Assembly: GCF_000218485.1 (NCBI RefSeq)
Contig: NZ_AFPB01000089.1
Span: 113,371-177,370 of the forward strand
Reading direction: 5' to 3'
Source: Aquimarina agarivorans
GTDB lineage: Bacteria; Bacteroidota; Bacteroidia; Flavobacteriales; Flavobacteriaceae
DNA length: 64,000 nucleotides
In this document: positions 1-8,276 of the stretch, piece after piece
Numbering within the stretch: the stretch's first letter is position 1
Layout of the letters: the number at the start of each line of letters is the position of its first letter
Made by a program: the position numbers and the translations under genes
Notes under the pieces: generated by a model
Told to the model about the DNA's origin: nothing
Databases searched by the model: none
The model's input: the letters and a program-made list of their open reading frames with translations, nothing else

Positions 1-1428
1 TTATTTTTACCTAACGGAGATAAAGCTATTGAAACTAACAATTTAATGCGTTTTTCACCTGATAATGTAATTACAAATTCGCCAGTTACTTTTCCTACTA
101 ATAACTTTTTAACTTACAATATTCCTGAAAACGGAGAGTATATTATTCAAATTAATTTAGAAAATCAATCTACTGATACTAATGGCAACTATGATTTGAA
201 TGTAGTAGCTTCCAGACCTGGTTACGAAATTAAACCTGGCACAAAAAGTATTATTTATCTTGATTTTAGTGGTGAAAAAATAGATACTGAAATTTTTAAA
301 ATGTTGAGTCCTTCTGCTAGAGAATTATTTGACATTCCTACAGATACTTCATTTGAGTTTAAAGGATTGGAACATTTTTTACAAGAGTTTGAAATAGAAA
401 ATTCAAAAAATAATCTAACAAAATTAGCGTACAAAATTACAAATCAAGTAAAAAAGCAGTTCAATAATGCCAATTTAGCTGTACCTAATCCCGACTTTAA
501 TGTTACTTTCATTTCTGATTTTGGAAATCCTTTTTTAGGGAAATATATTCCAAAACTACTTGATAAATTTAATATTGACTACAATACTGTTTTTATCGGT
601 GGAGTAGACAATGATATTCAGGTTAACGATGTGAGCCGCTTATTTAATTTTGCTCTGGGATTTACATTTGACTACGACCCAGGTAATTTTAGCAATACGG
701 ACACCGCATTTATTTCAATAAATGCATTGTTAAATAGAGATAGTATAGGAAATACTATCCAAGAAGTTGAATTGGCTGAAAATGCTATTTTTGAAGATTT
801 TTTAGCATTAAATTTTGCTACCACAATATCTCATGAAATAGGACATTTCCTAGGGCTACTCCATACCCGACCTAACTCATCTACATTTAGTATCATGGAT
901 GTTTCCGCTAGTTTTAAAAGATCAGCTGGCGTAATTAACGAGCAACAATTTGGTGATCCAGCCAATGTTTTCCCAAGTTTCGAACCAGGAATTTTTGTTG
1001 CAAATGAAAGTACTCAAGGCACTAATTTGGTAGACTTCAACTTAACTTCGGTACTAGGTTTCAAAAAACCTAATACAGGCGCTAAATTGGTGCTGGATGA
1101 ACAAGGCAATGCCATTCAAGAAATTGAACAAATGGAGCAAAAATTAGTAACTTCCCTTGATAACAGTTCACTTTCAAGCGATTTTACAATTTATACGGAC
1201 ATAAGAGCTTTAAATAAAACAATTAATATTAGTTTTAATCAAAATATTGAAGGTGATATTAATGTGGCATTTTATGATATGAAAGGTTCCAGAGTATTTC
1301 AAAAGGCCTACACTAACAGAAATACTATTTCAATAATTCCTTCTTCCTTTGGAATTATTGGAGGAGCTTATGTGTGTAGGGTAATTTCAGAAAATAAAAT
1401 ACGTACTGAAAAATTAATTATTGAATAG
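1..1428 (+). CDS. Secreted metzincin-type zinc metalloprotease with T9SS C-terminal domain (5' partial)
   Basis: The frame is open from base 1, so the N-terminus and any signal peptide lie outside the window; 475 residues are visible. The zinc site HEIGHFLGLLH (bases 832-864) matches the metzincin pattern HExxHxxGxxH. It is followed about 15 residues later by SIMD, a candidate Met-turn. The first visible part looks like a beta-sandwich pre-peptidase domain. The last ~75 residues resemble a type A T9SS sorting domain (GGAYVCRVIS..., ending KLIIE), so the protein is probably exported by the T9SS and kept at the surface or released. The substrate is unknown. The protease class is well supported by the motif; the exact peptidase family is not. 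Confidence 0.85.
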   Translation, partial: LFLPNGDKAIETNNLMRFSPDNVITNSPVTFPTNNFLTYNIPENGEYIIQINLENQSTDTNGNYDLNVVASRPGYEIKPGTKSIIYLDFSGEKIDTEIFKMLSPSARELFDIPTDTSFEFKGLEHFLQEFEIENSKNNLTKLAYKITNQVKKQFNNANLAVPNPDFNVTFISDFGNPFLGKYIPKLLDKFNIDYNTVFIGGVDNDIQVNDVSRLFNFALGFTFDYDPGNFSNTDTAFISINALLNRDSIGNTIQEVELAENAIFEDFLALNFATTISHEIGHFLGLLHTRPNSSTFSIMDVSASFKRSAGVINEQQFGDPANVFPSFEPGIFVANESTQGTNLVDFNLTSVLGFKKPNTGAKLVLDEQGNAIQEIEQMEQKLVTSLDNSSLSSDFTIYTDIRALNKTINISFNQNIEGDINVAFYDMKGSRVFQKAYTNRNTISIIPSSFGIIGGAYVCRVISENKIRTEKLIIE

Positions 1429-1458
1429 CTAATTTTATTTTAATAGTTATATAGCTGC

Positions 1459-1499
1459 ACCCGTATTTTGCCAATTAATTTTAGCAAATACGGGTTTTT
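1459..1499 (+). terminator. Rho-independent terminator after the metalloprotease gene
   Basis: ACCCGTATTTTGC pairs with GCAAATACGGGT, with one bulged T and a loop of about 12 nt, followed by a short T run. It starts about 30 nt after the stop codon of the protease gene. Confidence 0.75.
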
Positions 1500-1565
1500 A
1501 ATTATTAAATATAAAATTTAATATCTAAAAATAAAAAATTAAATTAGCCCTATAACTCAATATGA

Positions 1566-2384
1566 ATGACAAAAAAAATACTGATTTTTGGCGGAAGCGG
1601 TTTTTTAGGAAATGCGCTCTACAAAGAATTAAATTCGTATTTTGACACCTACGCCACATTTAATACCCACAATAATTTTTTTGAAAAAAATCAAAAATTT
1701 TATGCTTTTAATTTTGAAACAGAACCCGTAGATATTCTTTTAAGCACTTTAAAGCCTGATGTCATAGTTTCCTGTATGCGTGGTAATTTTAATTCGCAAG
1801 TTCAATTTCATTTTGAACTTATCAATTGGATCAAATCTAATAAATGCAAGCTAATTTTTTTAAGCAGTTCCAATGTATTTGATAGCTTTCACCATTACCC
1901 TTCATATGAATACGATAAAACTTTTAGTGAAAGTTTGTACGGTCGATTTAAAATTAAAATTGAAAATGCACTACTCCGGTTACCTACACATAAATATGTA
2001 ATTGCACGTTTACCCATGATTTTTGGTCATGGCTCCCCAAGAATTCAAGAATTAAAACAGCTACACCATCTAAAAGCCTCTATTGAAGTTTTTCCAAATG
2101 TAATACTGAACGCTACAACCGTATCCAAATTTACTCAACAATTACATTATATTATTAATAGAAATCGAAAAGGAGTATTTCATTTAGGAAGCGAAAACCT
2201 GATACATCATTTTGATTTAATTAAGGAAATCACTCAAGAATTGAGTCTGAAAGATTGTATTTACAAACAGGTATACAATTCTAATAATGACAGGTATCTG
2301 GCAGTTCTTCCAAAAGATAATCTTTTGCCCAAATACCTACAATTTACTATTGATGATGTTGTTAAAGGTAGCTTAAAAATTTAA
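1566..2384 (+). CDS. NAD(P)-dependent epimerase/reductase, RmlD-like extended SDR
   Basis: This is a 272-residue Rossmann protein. The N-terminus has the dinucleotide-binding motif GGSGFLG (residues 9-15), strand 4 ends in LSSSN, and YGRFK fits the catalytic YxxxK of extended SDRs. Length and order resemble RmlD-like sugar nucleotide reductases or epimerases. The ATG at 1566 is preferred over the out-of-frame ATG at 1562 because it gives the normal MTKKILIFGGSG start. No sugar or polysaccharide genes flank it, so the substrate cannot be assigned. Confidence 0.75.
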   Translation: MTKKILIFGGSGFLGNALYKELNSYFDTYATFNTHNNFFEKNQKFYAFNFETEPVDILLSTLKPDVIVSCMRGNFNSQVQFHFELINWIKSNKCKLIFLSSSNVFDSFHHYPSYEYDKTFSESLYGRFKIKIENALLRLPTHKYVIARLPMIFGHGSPRIQELKQLHHLKASIEVFPNVILNATTVSKFTQQLHYIINRNRKGVFHLGSENLIHHFDLIKEITQELSLKDCIYKQVYNSNNDRYLAVLPKDNLLPKYLQFTIDDVVKGSLKI

Positions 2385-2508
2385 ATCTTATACTACCATT
2401 TCTCCTACCCGATTAGCTATTACATTTAGTTTTTTATTGATACGGCTAAAAATTAAATTTTAATATTGTAAAATTCAAATTAAATTAGAGTAACACAAAC
2501 TAATCAAA

Positions 2509-3291
2509 ATGATAAAAACGGCATTGATTACTGGAGCCAGTAGTGGTATAGGAAAAGAACTTGCATTTATACATGCTGAAAATAAAGGAGACTTAGTAAT
2601 AGTTGCTCGTAACGAAGAAAAACTATTAGATTTAAAAACTACACTAAAAGAAACTTACGGAATAAATGTGCTTGTTATTGTTAAAGATCTAACAAAACCA
2701 AATGCCCCCCAGCAGGTATATAATGAAGTTAAAAGTGCTGGTTTTCAGATTGATTATCTAATTAATAATGCGGGCTTTGGGGGCGTAGGTGAATTTTATA
2801 AAAGAAATTTAGCTCAAGAAATGGAAATGATACAATTAAATGTAATGGCTTTAACCGCTTTAACACATTTGTTTTTACAAAATTTTATACAATTAAATCA
2901 AGGAAAAATTTTAAATGCATCCTCTACTGCCAGTCTAATGGCTGGTTCTATGCAAGCAGTTTATTTTGCAACAAAAGCTTATGTAACTTCTTTTAGTAAT
3001 GCTTTAGCAGAAGAGTTGAAAGGCACTAATGTAACTGTTACTAATTTAATGCCTGGTGCTACTGATACAGAGTTTGCAAAAACATCAGGCATGGATAAAA
3101 CTTCTTTGTTTGATAATACTGCAACTGCAAAATCAGTGGCTACTGATGGTTACCAAGCCATGCTTTACGGAAAACTAGATGTTATTACCGGACTCACATT
3201 TTCACAAAAATTACTGATGGCACTAGTACCCTTCATACCAAAAAAAATGATGCTTAAGCAAATTAAAGAAATGCAGACTGATAAGAAATAA
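2509..3291 (+). CDS. Classical short-chain dehydrogenase/reductase
   Basis: The 260-residue protein has all the classical SDR markers: TGASSGIG cofactor loop (residues 8-15), NNAGFGG, the catalytic Ser in LNASSTAS, and YFATK (YxxxK). It resembles the DltE/YqjQ-type short-chain oxidoreductases, with a C-terminal tail ending in KEMQTDKK. It is cytoplasmic and probably NADP-dependent. The substrate is unknown. It stands alone, 124 nt after the preceding gene, with no obvious operon. Confidence 0.85.
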   Translation: MIKTALITGASSGIGKELAFIHAENKGDLVIVARNEEKLLDLKTTLKETYGINVLVIVKDLTKPNAPQQVYNEVKSAGFQIDYLINNAGFGGVGEFYKRNLAQEMEMIQLNVMALTALTHLFLQNFIQLNQGKILNASSTASLMAGSMQAVYFATKAYVTSFSNALAEELKGTNVTVTNLMPGATDTEFAKTSGMDKTSLFDNTATAKSVATDGYQAMLYGKLDVITGLTFSQKLLMALVPFIPKKMMLKQIKEMQTDKK

Positions 3292-3510
3292 CGATTTTTA
3301 TAGTAAAACCACCCATTAAAATAGTTCTTTTTAATTGATAATAAAATAATTAAATATATAAATATACCGAATTAAAGTGCACCTTTAGAAATTCTACGTC
3401 AACATAATAATGAATTTATAGGTAATAAAAGCTATTTTTAATTTTTACATAGACTAACAGAATACGTGAACCAGTGAATATGATAAAATGTTTATCTTTA
3501 AATAATATCA

Positions 3511-6500
3511 TTACTTTTTATAGTGTACTGTAAATCGCCAATATGAAATTGCACCTAACAATAGCGCTCCTGCAATAGTATAATACACAAAAGTTGGGGT
3601 TATTACTTGATCACCACTGGCATAGGAATGCAGCCCTGATAGATAAAAATTAACCCCAAAGTAGGTCATCAAAATACTTGCAATAGCAATCATAGATATA
3701 AAATTGTAAGTCCATTTTCCTCGTAAGCCAGGCACCAAACGCATGTGTATAACAAAAGCATAAACCATAATACTAATCAAAGCCCAGGTTTCTTTAGGAT
3801 CCCAACCCCAGTATCGCCCCCAACTTTCATTAGCCCACTGACCACCTAAAAAGTTTCCAATAGTAAGCATGACTAAACCAATGGTCAGCGACATTTCATT
3901 AACCACAGTGAGTTCTCTGATATTTAATTTCATCTTTTTCTTATTGGAATTTGTGGTTAAAATCATCAACAATAAAGCTACAGCTCCCAAAATAGCCCCT
4001 AAAATAAAAGGCCCGTAACTAGCTACTATAACAGCTACGTGTATCATTAACCAATACGAATTTAACACAGGCTGCAAATTTGCTACTTCAGGATCCATCC
4101 AATTCATGTGAGCTACCCAAAGTATAATTGCCGCAACAAAAGCTGTTGCTCCTACGGTTAAATCACTTTTTCGACCTAAAGCAATACCAAAAAATACAGT
4201 TGCCCAGCCCACATAAATCATAGATTCGTAAGCATCACTCCAAGGTGCATGTCCAGACACGTACCATCGGGCAATAAGACCAGCTGTATGTAACAAAAAC
4301 AACAATACAATACTGTATTTGCTAATATTTACCAAAACACGAACTACTTTACCCGAATTAAAAATTTGAACTATCGTAAAAATGATCATTAGTAACCCTG
4401 CAAAGGCATAATACCTGTATAGCTTTCTAAATATATCATATTTATTGTATGCAATTTCGGTTTGTATTTTTTTATCGGAAGGCAATACTTCGCTTCCATA
4501 TTTTTTTTGGAAGTTTCTAATGCTGGTCAAATACTTATCTGGTTTGGAATAGTCTCCTGTTTTTCTAGCTTCAACCAAAGCAGATTTATAAATAGGAAGA
4601 ATTTGACGTGTATAGACCGAATCAATTCCAGAAAATTTTGATTCATTTAGCATTGGTGGTGAAACCCATTTGTTATTGTCATCTTCAGGTAGTGGAAAAA
4701 CACGCATAACACTTCCACTTAGTGCTGCATTTAATAAATAAAACTTTTCATGGGTTTTAATAAAATCTTTTTCAAACTGATTGGGCGTGTTTGTACTAGT
4801 AGCTGCATCCAAATATGGAGCTAATTTGTAACTACCATCTTTTTCAAAAAGATCTACCAAGGCAATTCTGCTAGCACTTTTAGGAACCCCTATAATTTTA
4901 CGAATACTATCATTTTTCCAATCAATGTAAATTAAGGGTACATTGTACCAAACTATTGGATTTTCTTGCATGGAAATAAACACCTGATCGCTATTCAAAC
5001 CTTCGTACTTAGTACGTTTGCTCAATTTTCGCAATAATTCGGATGCAAAAGTATTTACAGGCTTCATACGTCCACTTTCATCCTGAATAACAATAGCTCC
5101 AAACTTTTCCGCATGTGCCTTACTTACAGCATTAGCTTTTATTAATGAATCCAATTGTTTTTTTGTTGGTCTTAACGGTTCATTACTATCAGGTAATACG
5201 GATTGCGCTTTCGCAGAAGAAAAGTTTAATAATCCGCAAATCAAAAGCAAGCTCAAAGCAGCTTTTTTAAGTTTAATGTCACTCAACATTTTTTCCAAAT
5301 CTTTAAAACGTGATCCTTTTAAAAATAAAATAGCCATTAAACCGATATACAATAAAGAGTATCCTAAATACGTCAACCAGCTCCCCCAAAAATCATGATT
5401 TACTGAAAGTACCGTTCCTTTTTCATCTGGAGGAAAGCTCGCCTGAAAAAAACGATACCCTTTGTGGTCAAGTACATTATTCATAAAAATTTCTTTAGGA
5501 GTTGCATTTCCATCTTCCACTAAATCAACTTTACTTTTATAGGAAGCATATCCTTTTTCGGTTCCTGGATATTTAGTAGCAATAAAATCTTTCAATTTTA
5601 TAGCAAATGGCAGTTCCATTTCTTGCGATCCAAAGCGTAATGAAAGTTCCAAACCGCCCATTTTAATTTGCTTATAATCATTTACAAAACCCTTACCTCC
5701 CAAAAGCTTTAAACGCTTAGTTTCATTTTTAGTAGTAACATCAACAATCAAGGCGTTTTGTTGCCCTTTCTCTTTTATTTTGGTTGGAATCACATCATAA
5801 TTCCCTTTAACTGGTGGCTCAGGTATTACAAATTGCGTCCCCGCCATTTGATACAAGGAACGCAATTGCAACTCTTGCACGCTATCCTTTACTACCTTAC
5901 CTTGCAGTTGATCAGCCATGCGCATAAACGTTCCCTCAAAAGGAGCATAAATACTGTAATTTCCCTTATCATAAGTAATATTAATGGCACCCTCCGTAGG
6001 TTTATTAAAAGCATATAAAATATTATGAATATTACTTACCTCGCCAGCTTTTAAAAAATGTTCGTGTCGTTTACCTTCACCTGCTTCAACTAATTTTAGG
6101 TGTAACGCGCCATCATCACTAGGCACTAAACCTAGCTCTGCTCCTTCAACAAAGTCTACATAATTAATTAGTACTGGCTGTTTGTTAAAATCGGTAGCTA
6201 CAGTAAAATCATTATTTGTTGGTGCGGCAAGCTCCAACGGGGTGTTTACTTTTCGTTGTTTTAATTCTCCGTTGTAATCGCCAACCATTAAAAGTTGTAA
6301 ATACGTTTTTTCAGAAAGAAACTTGTTTGTAGTTTCCCCTTCATTAATAGGCATAATTCCCTCATAACTGATATATCTTGTTACAAATGCTCCGAGCAAT
6401 ATAAAAATGAATGATAAATGGAGTAGTAATGTAGGCCATTTTTCACGTTTGTGTAATCGGTATCTAAAAATATTTCCAAAAAAATTAATTAAAAATATCC

Positions 6501-6669
6501 CCATTATAGCTTCAAACCACCAGGTATTGTACACCCAAATCCGAGCAGCAGGAGTTCCGTAATCATTTTCTAAAAATGTACCTATTGCCATTGAGGTAGC
6601 AAACACTAAAAAAAGGATTGCCATTAATCGCGTTGAGAAAAGAACATTAGCAATTTTTTTAAAAACCAT
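3511..6669 (-). CDS. ccsBA: Cytochrome c biogenesis protein CcsBA (fused ResB-CcsA)
   Basis: This 1052-residue membrane protein fuses a ResB/CcsB-like N-terminal half to a CcsA C-terminal half. It is the system II cytochrome c synthase that exports haem and attaches it to apocytochromes. The N-terminus has transmembrane helices (residues ~10-30 and ~45-100) followed by a long periplasmic domain. The C-terminal half has six or more helices with the haem-handling tryptophan-rich motif YWGWDPKETW (about residue 955) and conserved His residues in flanking loops. A hydrophobic stretch near residue 470 resembles an internal signal/TM segment at the fusion point. Fused CcsBA is usual in Bacteroidota. 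Confidence 0.93.
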   Translation of the reverse strand: MVFKKIANVLFSTRLMAILFLVFATSMAIGTFLENDYGTPAARIWVYNTWWFEAIMGIFLINFFGNIFRYRLHKREKWPTLLLHLSFIFILLGAFVTRYISYEGIMPINEGETTNKFLSEKTYLQLLMVGDYNGELKQRKVNTPLELAAPTNNDFTVATDFNKQPVLINYVDFVEGAELGLVPSDDGALHLKLVEAGEGKRHEHFLKAGEVSNIHNILYAFNKPTEGAINITYDKGNYSIYAPFEGTFMRMADQLQGKVVKDSVQELQLRSLYQMAGTQFVIPEPPVKGNYDVIPTKIKEKGQQNALIVDVTTKNETKRLKLLGGKGFVNDYKQIKMGGLELSLRFGSQEMELPFAIKLKDFIATKYPGTEKGYASYKSKVDLVEDGNATPKEIFMNNVLDHKGYRFFQASFPPDEKGTVLSVNHDFWGSWLTYLGYSLLYIGLMAILFLKGSRFKDLEKMLSDIKLKKAALSLLLICGLLNFSSAKAQSVLPDSNEPLRPTKKQLDSLIKANAVSKAHAEKFGAIVIQDESGRMKPVNTFASELLRKLSKRTKYEGLNSDQVFISMQENPIVWYNVPLIYIDWKNDSIRKIIGVPKSASRIALVDLFEKDGSYKLAPYLDAATSTNTPNQFEKDFIKTHEKFYLLNAALSGSVMRVFPLPEDDNNKWVSPPMLNESKFSGIDSVYTRQILPIYKSALVEARKTGDYSKPDKYLTSIRNFQKKYGSEVLPSDKKIQTEIAYNKYDIFRKLYRYYAFAGLLMIIFTIVQIFNSGKVVRVLVNISKYSIVLLFLLHTAGLIARWYVSGHAPWSDAYESMIYVGWATVFFGIALGRKSDLTVGATAFVAAIILWVAHMNWMDPEVANLQPVLNSYWLMIHVAVIVASYGPFILGAILGAVALLLMILTTNSNKKKMKLNIRELTVVNEMSLTIGLVMLTIGNFLGGQWANESWGRYWGWDPKETWALISIMVYAFVIHMRLVPGLRGKWTYNFISMIAIASILMTYFGVNFYLSGLHSYASGDQVITPTFVYYTIAGALLLGAISYWRFTVHYKK

Positions 6670-6725
6670 ATACTATATTTATCGTCACATTATGGACATT
6701 ATTATTTAGAAGTTTCTAAATTGGA

Positions 6726-6763
6726 TGCAAATTTACGAACTGAAGTATTGTTTTGCTACAAAA
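6726..6763 (-). promoter_or_regulatory. Candidate promoter for ccsBA
   Basis: On the minus strand, TTTTG (6763-6759) is followed after 23 nt by TAAATTTG (6735-6728), a full match to the Bacteroidota -7 consensus TAnnTTTG. It lies about 60 nt upstream of the ccsBA start. The spacing is at the long end of the usual range. Confidence 0.5.
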
Positions 6764-6824
6764 CCAATACATATTTAAAAGAACATTTGTTAGTATTTTT
6801 ATAATACTTCTTTATTTTTAACGT

Positions 6825-7574
6825 ATGATTAAAGTTGTTATTTTGGGCGCAGGAAATTTAGCTACGCATTTATGTATTGCATTAGAAAAACACACCAAAA
6901 TTTTATTATTACAAAACTTTAACAGGAAAGGTGAAAAAATTTTAAATTGTGGAGTTCCTGTAACCAATAATCCTGACGAAATTACTGATGCCGACCTGTA
7001 TATTTTTGCAATCAGTGATAATGCTTTACTAGATATAAATAATAATTTTAGCCATTTGAAAGGGCTCGTTGTACATACTTCAGGTAGCACACCTATGGAC
7101 GTGCTTTCTAATTTTAACAGAAAAGGAGTGTTTTACCCTGCTCAAAGTTTTAATAAACATTTACCCGTTTCTTTCGATACTATCCCGATTGCAGTAGAAG
7201 CTTCTAACAAAAGTGATCAACAAATTTTACTGAAACTTGCTCATAGTATTTCCACAACTGTGTACGTATTAAATTCCGAACAAAGAAACGCTTTACATGT
7301 TGCCGCTGTTTTTGCTAACAACTTTAGTAATTTTATGTACATTCAGGCAGAAGAAATTTGTAAGGATAGTGGTATCGATTTTACTATTTTAAAACCCCTA
7401 ATAAATGAAACAATTGCCAAATTAGCCAACAATAGCCCACGTAACGTACAAACGGGACCAGCGGTTAGAAAAGACAATAAAACAATTGAAAGACATATCA
7501 CAACACTTACCGATCAAAAAAAAATAAAATTATATCAACTGCTTACCACAGCGATACAAAACTATTATGAGTAA
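6825..7574 (+). CDS. Rossmann-like and DUF2520 domain-containing protein
   Basis: The 249-residue protein begins with an NAD(P)-type Rossmann motif (GAGNLATHL, residues 8-16). It continues with the layout of the DUF2520 family, which resembles pyrroline-5-carboxylate reductase: VVHTSGSTPMDVL, then a helical C-terminal part with HVAAVFANNFSNFMY. The biochemical function of this family is not established. Its last 8 bases overlap the start of kdsC, so the two are translationally coupled; this pairing is common in flavobacteria as I recall. Confidence 0.8.
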   Translation: MIKVVILGAGNLATHLCIALEKHTKILLLQNFNRKGEKILNCGVPVTNNPDEITDADLYIFAISDNALLDINNNFSHLKGLVVHTSGSTPMDVLSNFNRKGVFYPAQSFNKHLPVSFDTIPIAVEASNKSDQQILLKLAHSISTTVYVLNSEQRNALHVAAVFANNFSNFMYIQAEEICKDSGIDFTILKPLINETIAKLANNSPRNVQTGPAVRKDNKTIERHITTLTDQKKIKLYQLLTTAIQNYYE

Positions 7575-8100
7575 AAGTTATAAAGAATATTTGAATGAAA
7601 TTACCACGTTTATGTTTGATGTGGATGGTGTATATACAGACGGATCATTATTAATTGATCATAATGGAAACCTACTACGTAGTATGAATACTAAAGATGG
7701 ATATGCTACAAAAGTAGCCTTGGACAAAGGATATAACGTTTGTATTATTTCTGGAGGCAAAAATGAAGCGGTAAAAAGTAGATTTGAAGGCTTGGGCGTT
7801 AAAAGTGTTTACCTTGGTGCGGGCGATAAAATTAAGTGCTACGATGAATATTTGAAAGCTAATAACGTTAAGCCAGAACAAGTGCTATACATGGGCGATG
7901 ATTTACCCGATTTACCCGTAATGAACCGTATTGGGTTACCAACTTGTCCTCAAGATGCTGTAGCCGAAGTGAAAGCTGCCTCCAAATACATTTCGCACAT
8001 TAATGGTGGTAAAGGCTGTGTGCGTGATGTTATTGAACAAGTACTTAAGGTACAAGGTAAATGGCCCACGGATGACGAACGTACGATTACTAGTGCTTAA
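7567..8100 (+). CDS. kdsC: 3-deoxy-D-manno-octulosonate 8-phosphate phosphatase (KdsC), HAD family
   Basis: At 177 residues it has the length of the small cap-less C0-type HAD phosphatase KdsC. Motif I is FDVDGVYTDG (residues 17-26), which includes the KdsC-typical VxTDG. The MNTKDGYA segment, motif II IISGG, a conserved Lys in GAGDK and motif IV MGDDLPDLPVM all fit. It hydrolyses KDO-8-phosphate to KDO for lipid A inner core synthesis in the cytoplasm. Its ATG overlaps the end of the upstream DUF2520 gene. Confidence 0.9.
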   Translation: MSKSYKEYLNEITTFMFDVDGVYTDGSLLIDHNGNLLRSMNTKDGYATKVALDKGYNVCIISGGKNEAVKSRFEGLGVKSVYLGAGDKIKCYDEYLKANNVKPEQVLYMGDDLPDLPVMNRIGLPTCPQDAVAEVKAASKYISHINGGKGCVRDVIEQVLKVQGKWPTDDERTITSA

Positions 8101-8110
8101 TTTTAATAGG

Positions 8111-8165
8111 TTAAGGGTTAAGGGTTAAGGGTTAAGGGTTAAGGGTTAAGGGTTAAGGGTTAAGG
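8111..8165 (+). repeat. Heptanucleotide tandem repeat (TTAAGGG), nearly 8 copies
   Basis: Seven perfect copies of TTAAGGG plus six bases of an eighth run directly after the kdsC stop codon. Unit length is 7 bp, so copy-number changes would shift spacing but affect no reading frame. Confidence 0.95.
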
Positions 8166-8235
8166 CACAACAAATCTATAATCTAAGTTCGTATACTTCC
8201 TTAAATCTTTTTTAACAAATTAATCAAATCATCAC

Positions 8236-8264
8236 CGAACAACGAACAACGAACAACGAACAAC
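8236..8264 (+). repeat. Heptanucleotide tandem repeat (CGAACAA), 4 copies
   Basis: Four perfect copies of CGAACAA lie just 13 nt before the recQ start codon. It is a second, unrelated 7-bp repeat in the same intergenic gap. Confidence 0.95.
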
Positions 8265-8276
8265 TAAACTATAAAA

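Noticed and set aside
8111..8264. CRISPR array
   Set aside because: Units are 7 bp and directly abutting with no spacers; no cas genes are present anywhere in the window.
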